Shown here: positions 49,878 through 58,633 of the stretch, piece after piece
Layout of the letters: each line of letters starts with the position of its first letter
Numbering within the stretch: the stretch's first letter is position 1
From: DATLOJ01 sp035536315
GTDB taxonomy: Bacteria; Actinomycetota; CADDZG01; JAHWKV01
NCBI GenBank assembly: GCA_035536315.1
Contig: DATLOJ010000157.1
Location: 1-64,000, forward strand
Reading direction: 5' to 3'
DNA length: 64,000 nt
The notes under the pieces: model-generated
Databases searched by the model: none
Told to the model about the DNA's origin: nothing
What the model saw: the letters and a program-made list of their open reading frames with translations, nothing else
Made by a program: the position numbers and the translations under genes

Positions 49878-51025
49878 AAGAAGCCCTTCTTGTGCTGGAA
49901 GACGGAGCGGTCTTTCGAGGTGAGGCGTTCGGGGCCCCGCTCGACGCAAGTGGCGAGGTCGTCTTCAACACTTCGATGAGTGGATACCAAGAGGTGCTGA
50001 CCGATCCTTCATACGACGGGCAGATAGTCGTGATGACCTATCCCCACATCGGCAACTACGGAGTGAACGAAGAAGACGTCGAGAGCTCGAAAATTCGGGT
50101 TTCCGGGTTTGTTACTCGGGACATCCCGGCCCGCTGGTCCTCCTGGAGAGGAAGGCTTGGCATATCCGACTACCTTGCCGAGGAAGGGATCGCCGGGATC
50201 ACCGAGATCGACACGCGAAGGCTTACTCGCCACATCAGAGACAAGGGTGCAATGCGGGGCGTCATCTCATCGGCGGGACAAGAACAAGAGGCGCTGATCG
50301 CCAAGGCGCGAGCGACCCAACAGATGCAGGGGGCCGACCACGTGCTCGACGTAACTACGAACGCGCCTTACGAGTGGCCCTCCACCGACCAGGCCCGTTT
50401 TCACGTGGCGGCCTACGACTTCGGCATCAAACACAACATCCTTCGTCTTCTAAGCGCCCACGGCTGCAGGGTGACCGTCTACCCCGCAACGACTCCAGCG
50501 GAAGCGATTCTCGAGACCGCTCCCGACGGAGTTTTCCTCTCGAACGGCCCCGGGGACCCAGAGGCAGTTGGATACGGCATTGACGCGACTGCCAAGCTCC
50601 TCGGACAGGTGCCCGTCTTTGGAATATGTCTGGGGCATCAGCTTCTGGCCATCGCCGCGGGGCTGAAGACATTCAAGCTCCCGTTTGGGCACAGAGGCAT
50701 CAATCACCCGGTCGTTCGTGTCGCAGACGGAGCAATTGAAATCACCACTCAGAATCACGGATTCGCGGTAAATCCGGAGCCGTTCGGGTTCGAGGCACCA
50801 GATGCTCCAGGACGGCCGATCTCCCCGGGCCACACTGCCGAAACTCGCCTGGGGCCGGCCCAGCTGACGCATGTGAACCTGAACGACTACACGGTCGAGG
50901 GTCTCAGACTTACGGAGGTTCCGGCGTTCTCCGTCCAATACCATCCGGAGTCAGGGCCCGGCCCCCACGACGCGAGGTACCTGTTTTCGGAGTTCAACGA
51001 TTTGATGGAACGAGCCAAGGGCTAA
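49874..51025 (+). CDS. carA: Carbamoyl-phosphate synthase small subunit
   Basis: Glutaminase subunit (383 aa). The N-terminal domain has FNTSMSGYQEVLTDPSY; the amidotransferase domain has the nucleophile in GICLGHQLL and the His/Glu pair in YHPESGPGPHD. TTG 49874 overlaps the pyrC stop (TTGA) and gives the usual N-terminus (EALLVLEDG); longer forms of the frame are not supported. Confidence 0.96.
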   Translation: MKEALLVLEDGAVFRGEAFGAPLDASGEVVFNTSMSGYQEVLTDPSYDGQIVVMTYPHIGNYGVNEEDVESSKIRVSGFVTRDIPARWSSWRGRLGISDYLAEEGIAGITEIDTRRLTRHIRDKGAMRGVISSAGQEQEALIAKARATQQMQGADHVLDVTTNAPYEWPSTDQARFHVAAYDFGIKHNILRLLSAHGCRVTVYPATTPAEAILETAPDGVFLSNGPGDPEAVGYGIDATAKLLGQVPVFGICLGHQLLAIAAGLKTFKLPFGHRGINHPVVRVADGAIEITTQNHGFAVNPEPFGFEAPDAPGRPISPGHTAETRLGPAQLTHVNLNDYTVEGLRLTEVPAFSVQYHPESGPGPHDARYLFSEFNDLMERAKG

Positions 51026-51049
51026 GCCCTCAAAGGAAAGAGGAAGCAC

Positions 51050-51166
51050 ATGGGAAGAGGAGACCGGCCGCAGACGCGCTGGAAGAAAGACAGGCAGGAG
51101 AAGAAGAAAGGCCGCGAGAAGAAGAAGGCGACGGCCAAAGGGAAAACCCGCAAAGGAGCCAAGTAG
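51050..51166 (+). CDS. Small highly basic protein between carA and carB (38 aa)
   Basis: ATG 51050 has AGAGGA (51039-51044) five bases before it and the frame ends at TAG 51164-51166, just before carB. The product begins MGRGDR and is made mostly of Lys, Arg and polar residues, with no hydrophobic core. The first residues recall the N-terminus of the small ribosomal protein bTHX (MGKGDR), but the rest does not match what I know of it. It could bind RNA or the ribosome; the function is unknown. Confidence 0.6.
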   Translation: MGRGDRPQTRWKKDRQEKKKGREKKKATAKGKTRKGAK

Positions 51167-51169
51167 AAG

Positions 51170-54100
51170 TTGCCGAAACGCGCTGACATCAACACGGTTC
51201 TGATCATCGGATCGGGGCCGATTGTGATTGGGCAGGCTTGTGAGTTTGACTATTCCGGAACTCAGGCGTGCAAGGTGCTGAGGGAGGAGGGGTTGAAGGT
51301 GATCCTTCTCAACTCCAACCCGGCAACGATCATGACCGACCCCGAGCTCACGGACCGGACTTACGTCGAGCCCATTACGCAGGACGTTCTCGAGCGCATC
51401 ATCGCCAAGGAACGTCCCGACGCGTGCCTTCCTACCCTCGGTGGCCAAACGGCCCTGAACGCGGCCGTAAAGCTTTCTGAGTCAGGGATTCTGGAGGCGT
51501 ACGGAGTGGAGCTGCTCGGCGCGGACATAAAGGCCATTCGTATGGCAGAGGATCGAAGACTGTTTCGTCAGGCAATGCTCGACATCGGAGTGGACCTGCC
51601 ACGCTCCGGATTCGCCTACTCGATTGACGAAGCTCTGCGAGTCGGAGAGGAGATCGGACTCCCGGTGGTCGTGCGCGCGTCGTTCACGCTCGGCGGGGGC
51701 GGCTCGGGAATAGCACGAACCAAACAGGACCTTGTCAGGATTGCCACCGAGGGGCTGGAGCTGTCTCCAATCGCCGAAGTCTTGATCGAAGAGTCGGTCG
51801 AGGGTTGGAAAGAGTTTGAGCTCGAAGTAATGCGCGACCGCAAGGACAACTTCGTCGTCGTTTGCTCTATAGAGAACGTCGATCCCATGGGTGTCCATAC
51901 CGGAGATTCGGTAACCGTCGCTCCGGCTCAGACTCTCACCGATCCCGAGTACCAGACGATGCGGGACGTTGCAGCAAAAGTGATCAGGAAGATCGGAGTC
52001 GAAACCGGAGGATCGAACATTCAATTCGCCGTCAACCCCAAAGACGGCCGGCTCGTAGTGATCGAGATGAACCCCCGGGTCAGCCGGTCCTCGGCCCTTG
52101 CCTCGAAAGCCACCGGCTTCCCAATTGCCAAGATCGCAGCAAAGCTTGCGATCGGCTACACGCTGGACGAAATCCCGAACGACATAACCCGTAAGACACC
52201 GGCATCGTTCGAGCCCTCCATCGACTACGTGGTCGTCAAGGCTCCCCGGTGGACGTTCGAGAAATTTCCCGACGCAGACCGTGTGCTGGGAACGACAATG
52301 AAGTCGGTCGGAGAGGTGATGGCCATCGGCCGCACCTTCCCAGAGGCGCTGCAGAAAGCCATGCGGTCGCTGGAGATCGGCCTCACGGGGCTCGAAAGCG
52401 ACGGGTGGCCAACGCGTGACAGATCAAGGCCAGGCGATCTGATGGAGCAGCTGCGAACCCCAACCGAGGACAGGCTCCTAATCGTTGGCGAAGCCCTCGA
52501 GAGTGGCTTTGGCGTAGAGGAGATCAGCAGCGCCTCGGGCATGGATCCGTGGTTCATCTCCCAAATTGCATTAATAGTCGAAATGCGAGACGAGCTGAGA
52601 ACGGGGCCGCTGGACAGGCCGTTGATGCGAAGGGCCAAGAGGTTCGGATTCTCGGACGCCCAGATCGCAGTGCTCTCCGGCAGAGACGAAGCGTCGATCA
52701 GAAAGATCAGAAAGGACTCCGGCCTTCTTCCAACCTACAAAACAGTAGACACATGTGCAGCGGAGTTCGAAGCCTTTACGCCGTACTTCTACTCAACATA
52801 CGAAGACGAGGACGAGGGGTTTACTTCAGACAAACGGCGAATCGTGATCCTTGGTTCGGGGCCTAACCGCATTGGACAGGGAATCGAGTTCGATTACTGC
52901 TGTGTCCACGCCGCAATGGCAGTCAGGGAGGCGGGGCACGACGCGATCATGATCAACTGCAACCCCGAGACGGTCTCCACCGACTACGACATCTCTACCC
53001 GCCTTTACTTCGAGCCCCTCACTTTCGAGGATGTTATGAACGTCATCGACAGGGAACAGCCGGACGGCGTCATAGTCGCCCTTGGGGGACAAACCCCACT
53101 CAAGCTGGCAGTGTCCCTGGAGCAGGCCGGCGTTCCAATAATCGGCACCTCGCCGGATTCGATCGACGCCGCGGAGGATCGGAGCCGATTCACACAGCTC
53201 CTGGAGAAGCTCGAGATTCTCCAGGCCCCCGGCGCGACAGCCTCATCCGCTGAGGAAGCTGTCGCCGTGGCCCACAGGGTGGGATATCCCGTGCTTGTGA
53301 GGCCCTCTTACGTCCTGGGTGGAAGGGCGATGGAGATTGTCTATAACGATGAGATGTTGAGCAGATACATTCGCTCTGCAGTAGAGGTATCTCCAGCCCA
53401 TCCCGTTTTGATCGACAGGTTTCTCGAAGGCGCTATCGAAGTCGATGTAGACGCGGTGTGTGACGGTACCGACGTTTACATCGGCGGGATCATGGAGCAC
53501 ATCGAGGAGGCTGGTATCCATTCAGGCGACTCGGCCTGCGTGCTTCCTCCGTTCTCCATCGGCAAGTCCAAGTCGCGCAAGATTGCCGAAGCAACCGAGC
53601 TCCTAGCCCGTTCCCTGGGGGTCATAGGCCTGATCAACGTTCAGTTTGCGGTCAAGGACGAGGACGTGTACTGCATCGAGGTCAACCCTCGAGCCTCCAG
53701 AACCGTCCCATTCGTCGGCAAGGTCACCGGAATCCCCCTTGCGAAACTCGCGGTAAGGGTGATGCTCGGAGAGAAGCTGGAGGACATCGAAATCCTTCCA
53801 GCCAGGCCGGCAGAAGGGCCGTGGTGGGGAATAGACCAGCTGGATCACGTCGGCGTGAAGGAAGCGGTTCTTCCGTTCGCTCGCTTTCCGGGTGTCGACA
53901 CCATCCTCGGCCCGGAAATGAAATCGACCGGGGAAGTCATGGGCATCGACACAGATCTGGGAGCTGCATTCTCAAAGTCCCAGGCGGCGGGAGGCTGGGC
54001 GCTTCCGGACAAGGGAGCGGTTTTCGTATCTGTGGCAGACCGTGACAAAAGAGCGATTGTCTTTCCTGCCAAACGCCTGTCCGATCTTGGCTTCGAGATT

Positions 54101-54406
54101 CTCGCAACTGAGGGAACCGCGGATGTCCTGGAAAGGGCAGGAGTTGCTGTAAGGCAGGTCAGGAAGCATTCATCCGGGTCGCCGAGCGTCGTCGATCAGA
54201 TTGCGGCCGGCGAGATCGACCTCGTTATCAATACGCCGTTCGGAAGGGGTGCTCGTTCGGACGGCTACTACATCCGCACCGCAGCCGTCGCTAAAGGGAT
54301 TCCGTGTATCACAACGCTTGCCGGTATCCAGGCTACGGTGCAGGGAATCGAGTCGGCACGGCGCGGAGGACTCGAAGTGAAGTGTCTGCAGGAGTACCTG
54401 CATTGA
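51170..54406 (+). CDS. carB: Carbamoyl-phosphate synthase large subunit
   Basis: Large synthetase (1078 aa): two ATP-grasp halves, each starting with a nucleotide-like GSGPIVIGQ / GSGPNRIGQ motif, an oligomerisation domain between them, and a C-terminal MGS-fold regulatory domain (from about residue 960) with INTPFGRG. All parts are of normal length. TTG 51170 lies three bases after the small basic gene; AAAGGAG (51152-51158) is 11 bases upstream. The stop overlaps the pyrK TTG. Confidence 0.97.
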   Translation: MPKRADINTVLIIGSGPIVIGQACEFDYSGTQACKVLREEGLKVILLNSNPATIMTDPELTDRTYVEPITQDVLERIIAKERPDACLPTLGGQTALNAAVKLSESGILEAYGVELLGADIKAIRMAEDRRLFRQAMLDIGVDLPRSGFAYSIDEALRVGEEIGLPVVVRASFTLGGGGSGIARTKQDLVRIATEGLELSPIAEVLIEESVEGWKEFELEVMRDRKDNFVVVCSIENVDPMGVHTGDSVTVAPAQTLTDPEYQTMRDVAAKVIRKIGVETGGSNIQFAVNPKDGRLVVIEMNPRVSRSSALASKATGFPIAKIAAKLAIGYTLDEIPNDITRKTPASFEPSIDYVVVKAPRWTFEKFPDADRVLGTTMKSVGEVMAIGRTFPEALQKAMRSLEIGLTGLESDGWPTRDRSRPGDLMEQLRTPTEDRLLIVGEALESGFGVEEISSASGMDPWFISQIALIVEMRDELRTGPLDRPLMRRAKRFGFSDAQIAVLSGRDEASIRKIRKDSGLLPTYKTVDTCAAEFEAFTPYFYSTYEDEDEGFTSDKRRIVILGSGPNRIGQGIEFDYCCVHAAMAVREAGHDAIMINCNPETVSTDYDISTRLYFEPLTFEDVMNVIDREQPDGVIVALGGQTPLKLAVSLEQAGVPIIGTSPDSIDAAEDRSRFTQLLEKLEILQAPGATASSAEEAVAVAHRVGYPVLVRPSYVLGGRAMEIVYNDEMLSRYIRSAVEVSPAHPVLIDRFLEGAIEVDVDAVCDGTDVYIGGIMEHIEEAGIHSGDSACVLPPFSIGKSKSRKIAEATELLARSLGVIGLINVQFAVKDEDVYCIEVNPRASRTVPFVGKVTGIPLAKLAVRVMLGEKLEDIEILPARPAEGPWWGIDQLDHVGVKEAVLPFARFPGVDTILGPEMKSTGEVMGIDTDLGAAFSKSQAAGGWALPDKGAVFVSVADRDKRAIVFPAKRLSDLGFEILATEGTADVLERAGVAVRQVRKHSSGSPSVVDQIAAGEIDLVINTPFGRGARSDGYYIRTAAVAKGIPCITTLAGIQATVQGIESARRGGLEVKCLQEYLH

Positions 54407-55248
54407 TTCAGCAGACTTGCGAAGTCCTTAGCTATAAGAAGCTAAGCGAGGAGTATCACCTGATCTCCATCGTTTCGCCCGAGATTGCAGAGGCCGCGAA
54501 ACCGGGGCAGTTCCTCGGCCTGCGGCCACCAGCGGGACGCAGCTTCATTCTTCGAAGGCCGTTTTCCATCTACCGGGTAAACAGGCGCGGTGACTGGGCA
54601 ACCACAATCGAAGTGGTGTTCGACATCCGGGGGGCCGGAACGGCGGAGCTTGCCTCGCTCCGCCCACACGACACCATCGATGTAATAGGGCCCGCGGGAA
54701 AACCGTTCGCGATCCCGAAGAAGCAGCATTCCTGCCTACTGGTCGGGGGAGGGGTGGGGGCGGTTCCGTTGTTCTTTCTTGGAGATGAGCTGAGGGCATC
54801 CGGCAAGCAGGTCGACGTGCTTTGGGGTGCGGCGACTGCATCGAGGTTGGTAAGTCCCATCGACGCGAAGCGTCTCGGCTCGATGACTGCTTTTGCCACC
54901 GACGACGGGTCTGAGGGCCATCACGGGCTTGTCACTGAACTGCTACCCGACATGATCAAACGATGCGGGACCGAAGTGATCTATGCGTGCGGTCCTCACG
55001 CGATGCTGGCTGCAGTGACGAGGATTGGCCTCCAACACGGGATCCCTGTTCAAGTTGCTATGGAAGAGCTGATGGGATGCGGAGTTGGAATCTGCATGAC
55101 CTGCGTTCAGCCGATTTGGAACAAAGACGGTACATCCGTGACATATCAAAGAACGTGCGTCGACGGTCCTGTTTTCAACGGAGCGAGAGTGGCATGGGAC
55201 GCCTTCGTGCCGAACTCGCCACGAGTGTCCGTGCCCGAAGGCAACTGA
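54403..55248 (+). CDS. pyrK: Dihydroorotate dehydrogenase electron-transfer subunit
   Basis: FAD and [2Fe-2S] subunit (281 aa) of the NAD-dependent class 1B dihydroorotate dehydrogenase. RRPFSIY (51-57) binds [12 protein letters not shown] is the NAD-binding loop, and the cluster ligands are C226, C231, C234 and C252. TTG 54403 overlaps the carB stop as TTGA. The stop shares one base with the pyrD ATG, and PyrK and PyrD form a heterotetramer. Confidence 0.95.
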   Translation: MIQQTCEVLSYKKLSEEYHLISIVSPEIAEAAKPGQFLGLRPPAGRSFILRRPFSIYRVNRRGDWATTIEVVFDIRGAGTAELASLRPHDTIDVIGPAGKPFAIPKKQHSCLLVGGGVGAVPLFFLGDELRASGKQVDVLWGAATASRLVSPIDAKRLGSMTAFATDDGSEGHHGLVTELLPDMIKRCGTEVIYACGPHAMLAAVTRIGLQHGIPVQVAMEELMGCGVGICMTCVQPIWNKDGTSVTYQRTCVDGPVFNGARVAWDAFVPNSPRVSVPEGN

Positions 55249-56180
55249 TGAGCGAGCAAAAAGTCGACCTTTCCGTCGACCTCGGAGGATTCAAGCTCAA
55301 GAACCCAGTTGTCACAGCTTCAGGATGCTTTGCCTCGGGCAGGGAGGCTGCGGAGTTCATGGATCTCAAGGAGCTTGGCGCCGTTGTGGTCAAGTCCATG
55401 ACGATTGACCCGTGGCCGGGCAAGCCAACGCCAAGAATGGCGGAAACCCCGTCGGGAATGCTCAACGCAATCGGCCTTCAGAACAAGGGAGTGGACCATT
55501 TTCTTGCGGTGGACCTTCCCTGGCTGGTGTCGACCAAGGTCCCCGTTATTGCGAGCATCGCCGGGAACACCGTTCAGGAGTTCATGCTCGTTGCTGAGAA
55601 ACTGAGGCGGGCTCCCGCCGTGGTGGCCGTTGAGGTGAACATCTCCTGTCCCAACCTCGAAGACCGAAACAACATGTTTGCCCACGACGCGAAAGCAACA
55701 GCCTCTGTGATTTCGGCAGTAACGCGGATGGTCGACAAACCAGTCTTTGCCAAACTCTCACCCAATGTGACCAGCATCCCATCGATAGCAGAGGCAGCGC
55801 TCGACGCGGGTGCACGCGGCATCTCGCTGATAAACACGGTGATGGGAATGGCCATCGACATCGACACCCACCAGCCCAAACTTGCCGGAGTTGTGGGTGG
55901 ACTGTCGGGGCCGGCTATCAAGCCGATCGCGGTGAGGGCCGTGTTCGATGTCCATCGGGCCTTTCCGCACGTTCCGATAATTGGAATGGGCGGCATCATG
56001 GATGCCAAAGACGCGATCGAGTTCATCCTCGCCGGCGCGACCGCGGTTGCCGTCGGCACTGCCAACTTCATCAACCCTGCGGTGGGAGGGGAAATCTCCA
56101 GGGGGATCGAGAGCTTCTTGAGAACTCGCGGTTTCCGAAGCGTGGCTGCGATTCGAGGCCAGGTGAAGATCGAAGGATGA
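55248..56180 (+). CDS. pyrD: Dihydroorotate dehydrogenase, class 1B catalytic subunit
   Basis: FMN-binding TIM barrel (310 aa). The catalytic base is Cys (C134 in NISCPN), as in class 1 enzymes, and not Ser as in the quinone-dependent class 2. Other motifs are NAIGLQNKG, NTVMGMAIDI and GMGGIMDAKDAIEF. With PyrK it would use NAD. ATG 55248 overlaps the pyrK stop; the stop overlaps pyrF. Confidence 0.95.
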   Translation: MSEQKVDLSVDLGGFKLKNPVVTASGCFASGREAAEFMDLKELGAVVVKSMTIDPWPGKPTPRMAETPSGMLNAIGLQNKGVDHFLAVDLPWLVSTKVPVIASIAGNTVQEFMLVAEKLRRAPAVVAVEVNISCPNLEDRNNMFAHDAKATASVISAVTRMVDKPVFAKLSPNVTSIPSIAEAALDAGARGISLINTVMGMAIDIDTHQPKLAGVVGGLSGPAIKPIAVRAVFDVHRAFPHVPIIGMGGIMDAKDAIEFILAGATAVAVGTANFINPAVGGEISRGIESFLRTRGFRSVAAIRGQVKIEG

Positions 56181-56863
56181 CCGCAGGCATCATCGTCGCA
56201 CTCGACGATCCGGACATCGAAGTTTCGTCGCGGTTGGCTAAGGACCTCGGCCCCCAGGTCGCGGCATTAAAGGTTGGCCTCACGTCCTGGAGCGCCCATG
56301 GCCCAGAATCTGTAAAGGCGATCCAGCCCTACGGCCGCGTCTTTTACGATGCCAAGCTCCACGACATCCCGCACCAGGTCGGTGGGGCCGCCGCGCAGCT
56401 CACTAAGCTCGGGGTATGGATGTTCACACTCCATGCGTCGGGCGGGAAGCAGATGATCGAGGCCGCGACGAGAGCTGCGTCGGAGGCCGATTCGTCCCCG
56501 ATTGTGGCCGCGGTAACCGTCCTCACGAGCATCTCGTCCGCAGATCTCGAGAATGTTGGGCAGGGCAGGGACACGTCCTCGCAGGTCCTGCGGCTTGCGG
56601 AAGTCGCGCTCTTGGCGGGGGCCGGGGCTTTGGTCTGCTCCCCGTTCGAGATCGAGGTTCTGCGTCAAACCTTTGGAGACGAACCGATCCTTGTAGTACC
56701 GGGAATAAGAGACGTGGAAGGGGGAGACGACCAGGCCAGAACCATGACCGCCTCCCAGGCCTCCAAAGCTGGGGCCAACTATCTGGTCGTAGGACGGCCA
56801 ATCACCCAGGCCCCCAAACCCGTGGCTGCGCTGGGCAAAGTACTCGAGGCGGTGGGGGGCTGA
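56177..56863 (+). CDS. pyrF: Orotidine 5'-phosphate decarboxylase
   Basis: Last enzyme of UMP synthesis (228 aa), short bacterial form. IVALDDPD at the N-terminus, the catalytic DAKLHDIP (Asp-Lys-Asp), and VPGIRD and VVGRPITQA phosphate-binding motifs are visible. It is unlike the longer mycobacterial PyrF. ATG 56177 overlaps pyrD; the TGA stop overlaps the CTG assigned to pyrE. Confidence 0.95.
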   Translation: MTAGIIVALDDPDIEVSSRLAKDLGPQVAALKVGLTSWSAHGPESVKAIQPYGRVFYDAKLHDIPHQVGGAAAQLTKLGVWMFTLHASGGKQMIEAATRAASEADSSPIVAAVTVLTSISSADLENVGQGRDTSSQVLRLAEVALLAGAGALVCSPFEIEVLRQTFGDEPILVVPGIRDVEGGDDQARTMTASQASKAGANYLVVGRPITQAPKPVAALGKVLEAVGG

Positions 56864-57423
56864 AGCAGCAGGAGGTTCTTGATCTTCTCGAGAGGGTGGG
56901 AGCCATAACGAACGGGCATTTCGTACTCTCGTCGGGAAGGCACTCGGATCTGTACGCGGAGAAGTTTCGCGCGCTGGAGAGGCCGGAGGTAGCTCGAACT
57001 CTCGGAGCAGAAATCGCATCGAAGTTCGACGGGTCGACAATTGACGTCGTGCTTGCGCCGGCAGTCGGGGCGATTGTCCTCGGTTCATACGTTGCATTGG
57101 CGCTGGGAGCTCGCTCGATCTTTGCGGAGAGAAAAGATGGGGAGATGACACTGCGCCGCGGCTTCGAGATAAAGCCGGGTGAACGCGTCCTGGTAGTAGA
57201 GGACGTCATAACTACAGGTGGCTCCGTAAAGGAGGTAATCGATCTGGTTCCGCACGAGCAGCTGGTTGGCGTCGGACTTCTCCTCGACCGATCGGGAGGC
57301 GCCGACCTCGGTGCACGTACCGAGTGCCTGGCGAAGCTCGACGCCGAGTCATGGGAGCCTGAAAACTGCCCCCTTTGCCGCGAGGGCGGAACCCCTCAGT
57401 CACCGGGCAGTCATTTCCTGTAG
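56860..57423 (+). CDS. pyrE: Orotate phosphoribosyltransferase, likely CTG start
   Basis: Type I phosphoribosyltransferase (187 aa from CTG 56860). LSSGRHSDLY, the APAVGAIVLG loop, the flexible-loop residues AERKDGEMTLRRG and the PRPP motif VLVVEDVITTGGS are intact. No ATG/GTG/TTG lies close upstream in this frame. CTG 56860 forms a CTGA overlap with the pyrF stop and keeps the first helix (KQQEVLDLLER); GTG 56896 is the nearest canonical alternative and would lose it. Two cysteines near the C-terminus (CPLC) may bind metal. Confidence 0.9.
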   Translation: MKQQEVLDLLERVGAITNGHFVLSSGRHSDLYAEKFRALERPEVARTLGAEIASKFDGSTIDVVLAPAVGAIVLGSYVALALGARSIFAERKDGEMTLRRGFEIKPGERVLVVEDVITTGGSVKEVIDLVPHEQLVGVGLLLDRSGGADLGARTECLAKLDAESWEPENCPLCREGGTPQSPGSHFL

Positions 57424-57424
57424 C

Positions 57425-57453
57425 TTGGCCCAGAACCGCGCCAGGCCTATAAT
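57425..57453 (+). promoter_or_regulatory. Promoter before mihF
   Basis: TTGGCC (57425-57430) and a perfect TATAAT (57448-57453) with 17 bases between them. It lies just after the pyrE stop and about 36 bases before the mihF TTG, so mihF-gmk-rpoZ can be transcribed independently of the pyr operon. Confidence 0.65.
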
Positions 57454-57488
57454 CCGCCCGTTTCCGGCCGGGCCAACAAGGAGAAGAC

Positions 57489-57806
57489 TTGCCGCTTCCT
57501 CCACCTCTTAGCCCAGAACAAAGAACTCAGGCCTTGGCAAAGGCCGCGGAGGCGAGGCGCCAGCGAGCAGAGATAAAAGAGGCCCTCAAAGCAGGAAGGA
57601 CGCAGTTTGCCGATCTGCTTGGACGGGTCTCTGACGAAGTTGTTGGGAAAATGAAAGTGAGCTCGGTGTTGGAGTCAGTCCCGGGCGTCGGAAAAGTGAG
57701 AGCTAGAAAGATCATGCAACGGCTGGATATCTCGGAGTCACGCAGGTTACGAGGTCTTGGCCTCAAGCAGCGTGAAGCCCTGTTAAAAGAATTCAGCGAG
57801 AGATAG
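57489..57806 (+). CDS. mihF: Actinobacterial integration host factor (mIHF)
   Basis: Small DNA-binding protein (105 aa) of the actinobacterial mIHF/sIHF family, which shapes the nucleoid and is required for phage integration in mycobacteria. It has the N-terminal helix with AEARRQRAEIKEALK and the helix-two-turns-helix segment VLESVPGVGKVRARKIM. TTG 57489 has AAGGAG (57478-57483) five bases upstream. Its neighbour gmk is the usual one. The TAG stop (57804-57806) overlaps the ATA proposed as the gmk start. Confidence 0.94.
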   Translation: MPLPPPLSPEQRTQALAKAAEARRQRAEIKEALKAGRTQFADLLGRVSDEVVGKMKVSSVLESVPGVGKVRARKIMQRLDISESRRLRGLGLKQREALLKEFSER

Positions 57807-58366
57807 ACAGGACGCTCTACATCATCTCCGGACCCTCGGGGGCCGGCAAAGGCACAATCGTCAAGGAAGTCCTCGCGCGCCGTCCGGAAATAAAGCTTGC
57901 AGTTTCGGCCACCACCAGGCCCGCCCGGAGCATGGAAAGGAGTGGAGTCGACTACCACTTCATATCCGAGCGTGAGTTCAAGAGCATGCGGGACAGAGGG
58001 GAGTTCCTCGAGTGGGCGGAGGTTCACGGGAACTTTTATGGCACTCCCAAGCAGCAGATCGATGAGCATTTGGCAGAAGGCAACGACGTGATTCTGGAGA
58101 TCGACGTCCAGGGTGCTGCCCAGGTCAAGGGCAGAATGCCCGAAGCCGGACTCATATTTATCGAAGCGCCTTCGATAGAGATCCTTCATCGCAGGCTCTC
58201 CGAAAGAGGCACCGAACCGTCAGAGGAGGTCTCCCGAAGAATTGCCGACGCCTACGACGAAATCAGGCAGAAGCACCAGTTCGATGGTGTGGTCGTCAAC
58301 GTAGATCTGCCGGTGGCGGTCCAAGAGGTGTTACTTTTGATGGACAAGATAAAGGAGAAAACGTGA
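57803..58366 (+). CDS. gmk: Guanylate kinase with non-canonical start
   Basis: GMP kinase (187 aa if read from ATA 57803). The P-loop GPSGAGKGT (10-18), SATTRPAR, DYHFIS and EWAEVHGNFYGTP GMP-binding motifs and IDVQGA are intact. From the in-frame TGA at 57773-57775 to beyond the P-loop there is no ATG, GTG, TTG or CTG; the first ATG (57932) would remove the P-loop. ATA 57803 overlaps the mihF TAG by the four-base geometry common here and yields a normal-length N-terminus (DRTLYIISG). ATT 57791 and ATC 57821 (AGGA eight bases upstream) are alternatives; a base error is also possible. Confidence 0.88.
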   Translation: MDRTLYIISGPSGAGKGTIVKEVLARRPEIKLAVSATTRPARSMERSGVDYHFISEREFKSMRDRGEFLEWAEVHGNFYGTPKQQIDEHLAEGNDVILEIDVQGAAQVKGRMPEAGLIFIEAPSIEILHRRLSERGTEPSEEVSRRIADAYDEIRQKHQFDGVVVNVDLPVAVQEVLLLMDKIKEKT

Positions 58367-58617
58367 TTTACCCCAAGATCGAGGGCCTTAGCGAGAAGGT
58401 GGACAGTCGCTACACCCTCGTGATTCTGGCGGCTAAGCGGGCTCGTCAGATCAACTCGTACTACTCACAGCTGGGCGAGGGCATCCGAGATTTCGTGCCC
58501 CCACAGATCTCCAGGCTGGGCGAGAACGCCAAAGCACTGTCGATCGCCCTCGAAGAGATCGCAGAGGGCAAGTTCGGTTTCGACCGTCCACCTGAGGTCG
58601 AAGACCGAGTCAAGTAA
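58363..58617 (+). CDS. rpoZ: RNA polymerase omega subunit
   Basis: Omega (84 aa) assists assembly of RNA polymerase. DSRYTLVILAAKRARQINSYY is the conserved core. GTG 58363 overlaps the gmk stop (GTGA) and has AAAGGAG upstream. gmk-rpoZ-coaBC is a common bacterial order. Confidence 0.93.
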   Translation: MIYPKIEGLSEKVDSRYTLVILAAKRARQINSYYSQLGEGIRDFVPPQISRLGENAKALSIALEEIAEGKFGFDRPPEVEDRVK

Positions 58618-58633
58618 AGCCGAAGGGCCTCGG

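Noticed and set aside
57932..58366. Guanylate kinase starting at ATG 57932
   Set aside because: It would lack the P-loop and the first two strands, although these are encoded intact directly upstream in the same frame.
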